A stretch of 64,000 nucleotides of DNA. Source: Sabellastarte sp. h YS-2021. Lineage: Eukaryota > Annelida > Polychaeta > Sabellida > Sabellidae. Both the position numbers and the translations under genes were made by a program. The notes beneath the pieces are model-generated. The model was not told the origin of the DNA, ran no database searches, and saw only the letters and a list, made by a program, of their open reading frames with translations. The DNA lies in contig OZ024930.1 of the NCBI GenBank assembly GCA_964017235.1, positions 24,184,614-24,248,613 on the forward strand, given 5' to 3'. Positions 12,249 through 21,639 of the stretch are shown here, in pieces. Every line of letters starts with the position of its first letter. The stretch's first letter is position 1.

Positions 12249-13348
12249 CCCCAAGCAATTTGTAATAGAGTTCCTACAGTAAATTTGGAAGCTGAGAATA
12301 CAGTGGTGGACTTCAACCTTTGTTAAATTACAATTGCGAGTTTTTTTTTTGTTAAAAGTGTCCAATATCTTTCACTATTGGCCACTTGGTGATTTTGACC
12401 ATATAGGGAAGTCTTTTTAGCACATTACAAAAGAAACCCTTTTACATTTATTTCAACTAAAATGATCATAAAAACCGAAAAAAATTAACACCGGGAATAT
12501 AGAAATGAAAAATAATGTTTTTAAACAACATCTTAAAATAATAATCAAGGAAGAGGTGTAATTTAAATAGGTTAACAGCCTGGTAAGTGTTCAATATAGG
12601 AAAATAATGGGCTCTTGACTCAGTCCCTTCGGGCCCTCGTAGACATTCCGTTATTAAATCAGAAAATTTTATTCTGGTGTGACAATATTACCACAGTGAA
12701 TGCATTTACTTGACATAAATTGAGAGATCCTTGGAGTACAGCCTGTGTTAGGAACATTTGGTATTTCACAAGTGGTTACAGTATTGACCTTAAGGTCAAA
12801 CACCCACAAAGTAAATATCGCTATTAGGATGATCCCTTATCTCGATGGAATGTGTATAATGCTGAAAACTCTAATCCTGTTAAATACGTTCAGTCCTGAG
12901 AGTGGGAAGATGTTTTTTTCTGATACATAATACCCTTTCTTTATTAATTTCTTTCAGGCTATCTCTAAAGATTTTGAAATTGGGCCCACATTAGGACTGC
13001 CAGCAGTGTATATATCGTAATTACTGTCCTCCCTTGCTTTATAATTTTTCAGTGACTCTACCTTGTACTTGGTTAAATAATTTTGCTCCCATCTTAAGAC
13101 CAGGGGCTAATGCATTGGATCTTGATATCTCCCCCCCCCCCTTTCTGGTTTTTATGACCATTGTTTTGCCATACACAGAACAGACAGTAGTGCTGTACAA
13201 AAGCCATCAGAACTCAAATTGAATACCAATGATAAAATTCAAACTTGGGAATTTATGTCCCTGTCAACAACTAAGTTCATATCAGGACTAACTCCTAAAT
13301 GAATAACACATGTTATCACGAGTTCGTGTACATTCATCATTTTCCAAC
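12249..13348. other. Intronic stretch with no recognisable gene
   Basis: AT-rich with a poly-C run at 13131-13141. From about 13210 it matches the older duplicated block (compare 4690-4860), and the match resumes at 19853 on the far side of the Penelope-like insertion. Confidence 0.6.
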
Positions 13349-13366
13349 ACTTTGGGCATTGGTAAT
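13349..13366. repeat. Target-site duplication, left copy
   Basis: ACTTTGGGCATTGGTAAT, repeated exactly at 19835-19852. The related uninterrupted sequence at 4835-4853 shows the target without the insertion. Confidence 0.9.
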
Positions 13367-14791
13367 AAAATAAGTGAATGTGTAAGTGAAATGCAAACTC
13401 CTAGCCTTATAATCTCTCTGTATGATTGATTATTTCGAATCTCTTTGGTATAGTATTCTCATCAGAGGCACAATGGGGGTGGGCCAATTTTCCCCTATAA
13501 GGTGGGAAAAACGGCTCCGTCAAGCTCCTCCGGATAATGGGAGTTGCTCCTGTGCTCCTGCGGAGCAAAGGAATATTTTTTTAATTTTTGAGATTTTTTG
13601 TTTTAATAAAAATCTCTAGGTAAGAAAAGGTAGTTTGTGTAATAAACAGGGGTTAATTTATTTTTTAAAAAGCCCCTTGGTCCTATTTTTTACTCAGGAA
13701 AATCCTAATGGGGATCTACACTGAGAGAGTTGGGGATCGTTAATACACAAATTTCCAGTGGAAAACAGCTAAATATGTGGTTATAATTTGATGAATAAGG
13801 GGATTTAGATTAAAATCCCATGTAGATTAATTATATTTAATCCTAATGACTCCAGTTGCAGAAATGTTTTATTTAAAAAGAAAACATAAGTGTGGTTCAT
13901 AGTGTACTGAATTAGTGCATTATGGCGCATTTAGTCAATAAGTATGAATGCAAAAGTCCACAATATGGGTTTAAAGGTTTGAATAAAGTGTGATTACTGA
14001 ATTCAACTGGAAATACACAAATGTGAGTGTTGCACGTCCAGGGGAGTCTTAGTTGTGGACTGGACACCCACAGTTGTCTCAAACTAGTGGATGGGTAAGT
14101 GTAGTCAAGGAGATTATACACAACTGACTGGCGAATTCCACATGTGTGTAGGAATTGCATGCCCCTGTTGTGTAAGACAGGAGTTGACTATACTGGAGTA
14201 TTTAAAAAAGCTGTTGTGAAATCAAGTTAAGATTCCAGCAAAAATGTTTAGATACAAATAATAACAAAATAAAATAACATGAGTTATAATATAGTGTTTA
14301 ATACCAAAATAAATGGCATAAAAAATGGTTAATGTTCATGCACAACTCAGTTTTAACTACAAATGAGCGAAATATTTACCCCATTATTTATAGGGAAAAA
14401 AAAAGGTTTTTTGTCTGGAGGCAAAATACCTGAGGGAAAATCAGAAAAAATCAGTGAAATAGGTAGGAAATTGTCCTGCCAATTTTAAAATTTACTAAAA
14501 TTGTATAGTTGATCACTTTATATGCTAGAACAACCGGGTTTTCTAAAAGTATGTGTCTTTCAAAAAAAGTCAATTTCAACAGTGAATTGAATGTAAGATT
14601 TATATATCCGACAATACTTTTTTTAAAAAAGTAAGTAATCACAATGTCCAGACAGTATGAGTAGAAGACTGAGAATTGTAGACACAGTCACCATCAGTTC
14701 CAGAATTCTGCACTGGGGGATGGAAGTGGGTCTTCTGAGGACCATACAGAAAGAGTGTCTGGTGGTTCAGCACCTCCATTCTGCTCTATGT
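13363..14791 (-). repeat. Penelope pLTR, left inverted arm
   Basis: About 1.43 kb that is the reverse complement of 14989-16420 with only scattered mismatches and short homopolymer length differences. Its outermost four bases overlap the target duplication. It carries the minus-strand hammerhead at 13404-13469. Confidence 0.96.
13404..13469 (-). ncRNA. Hammerhead ribozyme, minus strand (left arm)
   Basis: Mirror of the motif at 16314-16379, with all core bases kept: on the minus strand CTGATGA at 13465-13459, the GAAA box, and the three stems. Predicted cleavage falls between 13408 and 13407. It would act only in antisense transcripts of the element. Confidence 0.85.
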
Positions 14792-15080
14792 GGAAAAACC
14801 CATCATGGTCTCCACTGGCACATCTCCTCACATCAAGATGCAGGATTACTATGTTATCCCCTTGGAAGAGTCTCCTCTGGCCCACTCGCCAAGAACTCCT
14901 CTCATGACACCAAGAGAGAGCAAGACTGTTTTGTTTGAGGGACTATCGCCAATTCAGTGCTATTACACATCTGAATTCAGACACTCGTACATAGAGCAGA
15001 ATGGAGGTGCTGAACCACCAGACACTCTTTCTGTATGGTCCTCAGAAGACCCACTTCCATCCCCCAGTGCAGAATTCTGA
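14790..15080 (+). CDS. Unrecognised 96-residue frame across the pLTR spacer
   Basis: Open frame that starts at the inner end of the left arm, crosses the 197-bp spacer and ends in the right arm (MEKPIMVSTG near the start, EPPDTLSVWSSEDP in the arm). The spacer is richer in G+C than the flanking arms and reads like protein. No family is recognised. It may be a piece of captured host or element coding sequence, or chance. Confidence 0.3.
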   Translation: MEKPIMVSTGTSPHIKMQDYYVIPLEESPLAHSPRTPLMTPRESKTVLFEGLSPIQCYYTSEFRHSYIEQNGGAEPPDTLSVWSSEDPLPSPSAEF

Positions 15081-16420
15081 AACTGATGGTGACTGTGTCT
15101 ACAATTCTCAGTCTTCTACTCATACTGTCTGGACATTGTGATTACTTACTTTTTAAAAAAAAGTATTGTCGGATATATAAATCTTACATTCAATTCACTG
15201 TTGAAATTGACTTTTTTTGAAAGACACATACTTTTAGAAAATCCGGTTGTTCTAGCATATAAAGTGATCAACTATACAATTTTAGTAAATTTTAAAATTG
15301 GCAGGACAATTTCCTACCTATTTCACTGATTTTTTCTGATTTTCCCTCAGGTATTTTGCCTCCAGACAAAAAAAACTTTTTTTTCCCTATAAATAATGGG
15401 GTAAATATTTCGCTCATTTGTAGTTAAAACTGAGTTGTGCATGAACATTAACCATTTTTTATGCCATTTATTTTGGTATTAAACACTATATTATAACTCA
15501 TTATGTTATTTTATTTTGTTATTATTTGTATCTAAACATTTTTGCTGGAATCTTAACTTGATTTCACAACAGCTTTTTTAAATACTCCAGTATAGTCAAC
15601 TCTTGTCTTACACAACAGGGGCATGCAATTCCTACACACATGTGGAATTCGCCAGTCAGTTGTGTATAATCTCCTTGACTACACTTACCCATCCACTAGT
15701 TTGAGACAACTGTGGGTGTCCAGTCCACAACTAAGACTCCCCTGGACGTGCAACACTCACATTTGTGTATTTCCAGTTGAATTCAGTAATCACACTTTAT
15801 TCAAACCTTTAAACCCATATTGTGGACTTTTGCATTCATACTTATTGACTAAATGCGCCATAATGCACTAATTCAGTACACTATGAACCACACTTATGTT
15901 TTCTTTTTAAATAAAACATTTCTGCAACTGGAGTCATTAGGATTAAATATAATTAATCTACATGGGATTTTAATCTAAATCCCCTTATTCATCAAATTAT
16001 AACCACATATTTAGCTGTTTTCCACTGGAAATTTGTGTATTAACGATCCCCAACTCTCTCAGTGTAGATCCCCATTAGGATTTTCCTGAGTAAAAAATAG
16101 GACCAAGGGGCTTTTTAAAAAATAAATTAACCCCTGTTTATTACACAAACTACCTTTTCTTACCTAGAGATTTTTATTAAAACAAAAAATCTCAAAAATT
16201 CAAAAAATATTCCTTTGCTCCGCAGGAGCACAGGAGCAACTCCCATTATCCGGAGGAGCTTGACGGAGCCGTTTTTCCCACCTTATAGGGGAAAATTGGC
16301 CCACCCCCATTGTGCCTCTGATGAGAATACTATACCAAAGAGATTCGAAATAATCAATCATACAGAGAGATTATAAGGCTAGGAGTTTGCATTTCACTTA
16401 CACATTCACTTATTTTATTA
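14989..16420 (+). repeat. Penelope pLTR, right inverted arm
   Basis: Reverse-complement partner of the left arm. It ends 17 bases before the ORF1 start codon and carries the plus-strand hammerhead at 16314-16379. An RNA through both arms would form a hairpin of more than 1.4 kb. Confidence 0.96.
16314..16379 (+). ncRNA. Hammerhead ribozyme, plus strand (right arm)
   Basis: Complete hammerhead core. Stem I pairs GCCT (16314-16317) with AGGC (16376-16379). The core is CTGATGA (16318-16324). Stem II pairs GAAT (16325-16328) with ATTC (16343-16346). GAAA follows at 16347-16350. Stem III pairs ATAATC (16350-16355) with GATTAT (16369-16374). The cleavage-site nucleotide is A16375, so the predicted cut lies between 16375 and 16376. 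Every invariant position is present. Hammerheads are established features of Penelope-like terminal repeats. The cut would leave a 61-base leader in front of the ORF1 ATG at 16437. Confidence 0.9.
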
Positions 16421-16436
16421 TTTCTACTGGGTAATC

Positions 16437-17213
16437 ATGAGTGCAAGTGAAACAGGCCTCAGCTCTGCCTTGAAGGACCTAGATGTACAATCAGGATCAG
16501 CCTTCAACACTCCTGCATCAGGTACTCCCATACCTGCCCACACTCTGAGCAGTGAAACAGTCAATCTCCTTGATGAAGTCGCTAGTAGACTGAACAAAGA
16601 AAGGATGACTGCCAGCAGATCTGCCAAAAGGAAGAGAACTAGCTCCCCCTCCACTGACAGAGAGAGCTCCAGTAGGGACAGATATCCCCCAGCTGCCAAG
16701 AGCCACTATTTCAAGGCTAAGAACATGTACAGGAAAAAATTAGGAGTAGCCACTAGCCTCCACCATGTGAAGAACCAACTTAAAGAGGGGAACTTCACTC
16801 GTATCTGCAATTTCAGATGCTCCCCACCTCAGTCTGAGAATCAGGATTTCAAGACCAAGTGGACAAAAATAGTCAGCAGCTGCAAGCGAGAACTCACTCT
16901 TCTCTGGGTAGAACAACTGAACCACAAGTACTCTGTTGTCAAAACCAGCCTACAAGCTGAACTAGCAGAACTCCAAAAGATACTCAGCACAGAACAGTTT
17001 TCTGAGATCAAGAACAGCCTTGACAGCAAATACAAAGATGCTGCCAAAACCAAGGTGACCAAAAAGCTTCTATCAAAGGAGAACAACCCACCTCAAAATA
17101 AGAGGAGGAGAGCCCAACCTAGACGCAAACAGCAGAGGTCAGGACCAAACAGGAGACTAACAGAATATAATGAACTCTTAACAGGACTGGCTAAACTTAT
17201 TAAATCGAAATAA
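16437..17213 (+). CDS. Penelope-like element ORF1 (basic protein, unknown function)
   Basis: 258 codons from ATG 16437 to TAA, beginning 17 bases after the right pLTR arm. The N-terminal 90 residues are Ser/Thr-rich with a basic patch SAKRKRTSSP. A central region (about 90-200) has FKTKWTKIVSSCKRELTLLW and predicted helices with regular Leu spacing. The C-terminus carries a strongly basic stretch KRRRAQPRRKQQRSG that looks like a nuclear or RNA-binding signal. No catalytic motif is visible. A similar upstream ORF is known from some Penelope-like elements, where its role is not settled. Confidence 0.75.
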   Translation: MSASETGLSSALKDLDVQSGSAFNTPASGTPIPAHTLSSETVNLLDEVASRLNKERMTASRSAKRKRTSSPSTDRESSSRDRYPPAAKSHYFKAKNMYRKKLGVATSLHHVKNQLKEGNFTRICNFRCSPPQSENQDFKTKWTKIVSSCKRELTLLWVEQLNHKYSVVKTSLQAELAELQKILSTEQFSEIKNSLDSKYKDAAKTKVTKKLLSKENNPPQNKRRRAQPRRKQQRSGPNRRLTEYNELLTGLAKLIKSK

Positions 17214-17368
17214 ATTATGTCAGTCACAGCCAATTAACCCACCATGGTTATACCAATTCAGATATTATTGAAAAAAATAAAATGTTATTCATTCACCTGT
17301 ACTCCTTCACTCCTTAGGAGCCAAGCGGTTCCAAATATCTCACCTTAGCTTATTCCATCCTATCCACA

Positions 17369-17881
17369 TTGTTCATGATGGAAAGGATTAATTACCTTGG
17401 CATCTTGGACACTATCAAAGAGGAAGCCAAATTGGCTCCCCCTGGGATTCTCCCCAAGGGAAAATCTATGGACAGCTATATTGGCCATACAGTGGTTAAC
17501 TTATCTGATATCCAACTTACTCCTGATCAATACTCAGCTCTGGAGAAAGGCCTCACCTTCTGCCCAACCCCTGGTCCACCAGACAAATCAAAAATCTGGT
17601 CTGATTTCAAAGACTTCTATAGAAGACTTTGTCTCAAATACCACTTCCACAAGGATAATGGCCATTTTGATCACCTCACCCCTGAGGAGGCAGATCTGGT
17701 AGGATTCCTAGCCCACAATTTGGATGAAAGTGAAAACCCTTATAAGGATATTCACTCTCAGTTCAAAAACAAGAGCAATCGGAAACCTCCAAACACCCAC
17801 CAGTCCTTAGAAGTCTTTTCAAGAGCCTTCAAAGCAGCCTCCTCAAGGCCCAACCAAAGGCATTTAGGAAAAGCAACTTGA
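17369..17881 (+). CDS. Penelope-like RT, N-terminal part (frameshifted)
   Basis: 170 codons from ATG 17369 (a second ATG follows two codons later). The sequence has the usual Penelope N-terminal region: LSDIQLTPDQYSALEKGLTFCPTP around residues 50-70 and a QSLEVF stretch near 145-150. The true protein should continue into the RT frame that begins before 17878. The present frame instead ends at TGA 17879-17881 after about 20 residues that look out of frame. A one-base loss in the TTTT run at 17816-17819 explains the break. The coding part is therefore the 5' portion of one RT gene, not a separate protein. Confidence 0.85.
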   Translation: MFMMERINYLGILDTIKEEAKLAPPGILPKGKSMDSYIGHTVVNLSDIQLTPDQYSALEKGLTFCPTPGPPDKSKIWSDFKDFYRRLCLKYHFHKDNGHFDHLTPEEADLVGFLAHNLDESENPYKDIHSQFKNKSNRKPPNTHQSLEVFSRAFKAASSRPNQRHLGKAT

Positions 17882-19785
17882 CTAAAAATCAAAAAGAGGG
17901 TCTCAGGACAATATCTCTTAACCCAGAGATTGTCATCAAGAAGGCTGACAAAGGCTCAGCCATTGTAGTCATGAACACTAAGGATTACCTTAGGGAAGGC
18001 TATCGCCAACTAAGTGATCCTGACTTCTATTGTAAGCTGGACCATGACCCAACTCCTACTATAAAGGAAAAAATTGATCAAACCCTGACCCAAATGAGGG
18101 CAAAAGGACTGATCACTGAAGACAATTTTGACTACCTCAGTATTGATAACTTCAGTGAAGGAAGATTTTATCTTCTCCCCAAAATTCATAAAAAGGGTGT
18201 CCCAGGGAGACCCATCTGCAGTTCTGTAAACCACCCCACAAGCAGAATTAGTAGATTTGTTGATGAGCACATCAAAGGATATGTACCTAAAACAAAATCC
18301 TACATTAGGGACACTCAAGATTTTATCACAAAATTGAAATCCCTAGGTAGAATCCCTGAAGGTGCCATATTATGCACCTTGGATGTATCCTCTCTCTACA
18401 CCAACATTCCTAATCAAGAAGGAATATTAGCTGTAGCTGAAAAGTTGAGATCTGACCCAAGTAAAACACCAATTACTAAATTCATTCTTGATCTACTTTC
18501 ACTAGTCCTTCACAATATGAACTTTGAGTTCAATGGAGAACACTACCTCCAAACTGGAGGCACAGCCATGGGTACTTCTGTGGCCCCAAATTATGCCAAT
18601 CTGTTTATGGACAGGTTCGAAACAAAAGCCCTAGAGGGTTACCACCTAAAACCACTAACATGGTTACGGTTCATTGATGATATCTTCATGATATGGACAC
18701 ATGGAGAAGACTCTCTCAAAGAATTTATCACATACCTAAATTCCCTCCACTACTCTATTAAATTCACACATGAATTCAGTAGAACCTCCATTAACTTTCT
18801 GGACACTACAGTGAAATTCGGTGAAAATAGGGAATTAATAACCACCCTATTTAACAAACCCACCGATACTCATTTATACCTCCACTATACTAGTGCCCAT
18901 CAGACTAGCATCCTCACCAAAGGACCGTTTAGTCAATACCTCAGACTGAGACGAATATGCACTTTGGATGAAGACTTTAAACATAATGCCAGAAATCTGA
19001 CTGGATACTATATCAAAAGAGGATACCCCCTCAAATCACTGAAAAACCACTTTCAGAGAGCCCATTCCTTCAGTCAAGACCAACTACTAGAAGTCAAAAC
19101 CAAAACAGATTCAATAAGACCTGTAATGGTTACCAACTTCAGCCCTAAAAATCCTAATGTCACTGCATTAATTCGTGACAATTGGAACATTATCCAAAAT
19201 ACAGAGGAACTTCACACCATTTTCCCTGAATTACCAATTATGGGGTTCAGAAGGCTCCCAAACCTAAGGGACCAACTTACATCAGCGAGGATTAGTTACC
19301 CTCCCATAGAGAGACCCATCAGACAAAGAGTCTTTACACCAGTTTGTACCAGACTGGGGAAATGCACATACTGCCCAAGAATTAAAAGATTGGACTCTAT
19401 CACAAGCTTCTCCACCAAAAGATCTTTTCAGTGCAAGAATCTCCCACCTAAACACCAAATCACATGTGAACTCAGTAATTTGGTGTACCTTATCAACTGT
19501 TCAAAATGTGGCCTCCAATACATAGGGGAGACCAAAAGACCACTGAGACAGAGAATGTATGAACACTCTAGGAGTGTTCAAAACATTAAACTTCAGAGTT
19601 CTACCCCAGTGGCTAGACACTTCTCTAACCATGGCCATTCTGCTAGGAATATGGAGTTCTCAGTGCTCCATTGGATGGGGAGTGATAGTGACCCAAATGA
19701 CACTGTAGGTCGCAGAGACCAAGAATTATTTTACATTTGGGCATTCCCCACCCTCCAACCAGCAGGCATTAATGTATTTGTGTGA
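17821..19785 (+). CDS. Penelope-like reverse transcriptase with GIY-YIG endonuclease
   Basis: Main RT frame, open from the frameshift point near 17820 to TGA 19785; residue numbers are counted from 17878. RT blocks: FYLLPKIHKKGVPGRPI at 97-113, LDVSSLYTNIP at 168-178 (Asp 169), QTGGTAMGTSVAPNYANLFM at 225-244, FIDDIF at 265-270 (Asp 267 and 268), and FLDTTV at 307-312. The C-terminal GIY-YIG nuclease has VYLINC near 536, QYIGET near 548, the RPLRQRM helix with its Arg, and a late Glu in RDQELF. CTYC and the CSKC motif suggest a metal site. These are the hallmarks of endonuclease-bearing Penelope-like elements, which prime reverse transcription at the cut target. The 3' untranslated part is only 49 bases. 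Confidence 0.95.
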   Translation, partial: KSLQSSLLKAQPKAFRKSNLTKNQKEGLRTISLNPEIVIKKADKGSAIVVMNTKDYLREGYRQLSDPDFYCKLDHDPTPTIKEKIDQTLTQMRAKGLITEDNFDYLSIDNFSEGRFYLLPKIHKKGVPGRPICSSVNHPTSRISRFVDEHIKGYVPKTKSYIRDTQDFITKLKSLGRIPEGAILCTLDVSSLYTNIPNQEGILAVAEKLRSDPSKTPITKFILDLLSLVLHNMNFEFNGEHYLQTGGTAMGTSVAPNYANLFMDRFETKALEGYHLKPLTWLRFIDDIFMIWTHGEDSLKEFITYLNSLHYSIKFTHEFSRTSINFLDTTVKFGENRELITTLFNKPTDTHLYLHYTSAHQTSILTKGPFSQYLRLRRICTLDEDFKHNARNLTGYYIKRGYPLKSLKNHFQRAHSFSQDQLLEVKTKTDSIRPVMVTNFSPKNPNVTALIRDNWNIIQNTEELHTIFPELPIMGFRRLPNLRDQLTSARISYPPIERPIRQRVFTPVCTRLGKCTYCPRIKRLDSITSFSTKRSFQCKNLPPKHQITCELSNLVYLINCSKCGLQYIGETKRPLRQRMYEHSRSVQNIKLQSSTPVARHFSNHGHSARNMEFSVLHWMGSDSDPNDTVGRRDQELFYIWAFPTLQPAGINVFV

Positions 19786-19834
19786 GCTGTAGTGTCATCT
19801 TACTGCACCCCGTAACCCAGGTGCCACCAATTTT

Positions 19835-19852
19835 ACTTTGGGCATTGGTAAT
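19835..19852. repeat. Target-site duplication, right copy
   Basis: Exact copy of 13349-13366; it marks the right end of the Penelope-like insertion. Confidence 0.9.
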
Positions 19853-20575
19853 GAAAAACATTGTGTGTAATTTAGCTGAATGTTTTATTGCTATCAGCAG
19901 TTGGATTAAGAATGCATTGCTTGAAAAAAAATAGGTTGTTATAAAACCATAAAATTCAAATTTAATAAAGTTACAATATCTTATTAACACAAATTAAAAC
20001 AAATTTTAAAACGTCTTTTAAGCAAAAAGTTAAAAGCACTTGGTTACACTTTTTCTGATTATCTACTAAAATTTGTTTAAACAAATACGTAAATTAGCAA
20101 GAGACATAAAGCTCACATGCAATAGTGATAATGTAGTTTTAGCAACCAAACAAATTCAGGTTATGAAAATTCTTTAACTTTCCGTTGCAAATAGGTTGAA
20201 AAACCGTTGCGTATTTTGAAATTGATTGTTAAATATTGCTTTTCTGGTTTTCTTAATTAACTTTGAAGAACTGTTGCATAGGATTACAAAACTGTTCACA
20301 TGTATTTGCAAACACCCTAGAATAATGAATGAGCATAAAATATTATAAAATTGGAAGTTACTTAGATTCAAATTCAGTTACACCTTTTAAGGTCCACTCA
20401 ATAACTTTTCCTTTTTCAAGAATTCAAAATTCCTTCCTTACCGAAAAAGGCTGGCTTCTATGATTATTACAGAGGTCGTCTTGACAGTAGCAAATCTCTG
20501 ATTCTATGCGAGTCACATCCATTCCAAGAGATTCGAAACTGGACTAAAATAGAAACTAAACAAATAAGTGATTTA
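19853..20575 (-). repeat. Diverged older copy of the terminal-exon block
   Basis: This matches 4860-5340, then 5340-5500/5821-6025, then 6372-6510, in order but with many substitutions and a deletion of about 345 bases. It holds exon 5A. Together with 13210-13348 it is one duplicated block interrupted by the Penelope-like element. Confidence 0.85.
20424..20543 (-). CDS. Ly6-like gene terminal exon 5A (CYC..DLCN, no GPI tail)
   Basis: Minus-strand acceptor TTCTATTTTAG above 20543, followed in phase 0 by 39 codons and a TGA at 20426-20424. The peptide SEICYCQDDLCNNH is the textbook Ly6 C-terminal signature and supplies Cys 8, 9 and 10, so with exons 1-4 the domain has all ten cysteines. After NNHRS the sequence departs from the other terminal exons. 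About 345 bases present in copy 5C, including the hydrophobic GPI tail, are absent here, and a GGTAAGG follows that could act as a donor. This copy is nearest to exon 4. It is either a secreted isoform end, an internal exon spliced onward, or a decayed copy. Confidence 0.72.
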   Translation of the reverse strand, partial: SSFESLGMDVTRIESEICYCQDDLCNNHRSQPFSVRKEF

Positions 20576-20904
20576 TATTTTAGACTCTGGGGTCAGCTGA
20601 GTTTGGGATCAGGGATAAAAATCAAGAAAACAGCATGGGGAAAAATATGGTTGGATTAAGATCCCAGCCGGACTTGAGATTGGGATGTTTTTCTGTCACA
20701 ACTACACAGGAAACTAGCTGTAAAACCAGACTGACAAGTGTGACAGATCATGCAAGCTTCAGTGACAAAGCGACAAGACTGGAGCAGTTTCCAACCCCGA
20801 CCAGACTCTGCAAAGATGCCAGCTCCACATCAGAGAGACTTTCTACAGAAGTTTAGGACCCTGTGGTATTTTTATTGAGTTAAATATTTTGATTTCATCT
20901 GATT

Positions 20905-21537
20905 TGTAGACATAAAAGGGACAGATCTGATCTTACAATTATAAGCATTTCTTTCCCCTGGTGCTGCTAGTCCTGATCAATATAGACTACATATTCCTCT
21001 GGGTAGATATTGGACCTTCATCGGGTGGTGCAATTTGAAAAAAAGATTGAGGATGACTCCTTGTTGCTTCCACCACCCGAATCCCTGGAGGAAAGAGGGC
21101 CAGATTTGCACTATTTTTTGCTGAGTGACAATATCTTTACCTTAAGGCCATGACATGTTAAACCATACAGCAGAAGGCAACTAACAAGGGAAGAGGGAAT
21201 ATCAAACTACAGGATCTCCAGAGGCTGGAGGGTAGTGGAAAATGCATTTGGAATCCCAGCAAGTAGATTCAGGGTCCTAGTAGGCACAATGGAGCAAAAG
21301 CCAAAGTTTGCAAGAGACATTTTTCACATGTGTTGTGTTACACAACATGCTGAGGACACACCAAGGTGGAGTAACCAGGACTCCTATCTCTGCAGATGAC
21401 GTAGCAGCCATAGCAAATGAAGCAGTAGTATCTGTGCCTGATGAAAACTGCAGGAATCCCTCGATGAAAGTGAAGCAACAGCAAGACCCACTCAAACATT
21501 GCTCCAATCACATTGGTGCATTGGCTGGACAGTAGGA
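20905..21537 (+). pseudogene. PIF/Harbinger (HARBI1-type) transposase fragment
   Basis: In one frame from 20938: NYKHFFPLVLL, then DYIFLWVDIGPSSGGA and a TGA. Next come PPPESLEERGPDLHYFLLSD and, after a further stop, PYSRRQLTREEGISNYRISR and WRVVENAFGI. In another frame TCVVLHNMLRTHQGG follows and ends at 21535. These are the conserved C-terminal blocks of DDE_Tnp_4 transposases, including the RRVVENAFG box and VLHN. Stops at about 21043 and 21150 and a frameshift near 21300 show it is dead. The N-terminal domain is not recognisable. Confidence 0.85.
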
Positions 21538-21639
21538 GAGGACCTGAAATGTAAAAAGGACCCATCCTGGGGACAGAAGAATCCATCAATCCTTTTAAGG
21601 ACTACCCAATTATTCCAAGAACTATATTTAAGCTAGTGT

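Larger units (their letters stand above)
13367..19834 (+). mobile_element. Penelope-like retroelement with inverted pLTRs and hammerhead ribozymes
   Basis: A 6.47-kb insertion flanked by an 18-bp direct duplication. Order: inverted terminal repeat (pLTR) copy, 197-bp spacer, second pLTR copy in opposite orientation, a basic ORF1, and an RT ORF ending in a GIY-YIG nuclease. The combination of Penelope-type RT with C-terminal GIY-YIG, absence of a poly(A) tail, and hammerheads in the terminal repeats is diagnostic for Penelope-like elements. The two arms are almost identical, so the insertion is young. A one-base frameshift near 17816-17819 breaks the RT ORF. The element splits the older duplicated segment carrying exon 5A and lies in the presumed intron between exons 5A and 5B. 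Confidence 0.93.

Noticed and set aside
20521-20560. GATTCGAAAC near exon 5A, considered as part of a third hammerhead
   Set aside because: No CTGATGA core and no matching stems; the word belongs to the coding exon and its acceptor region.
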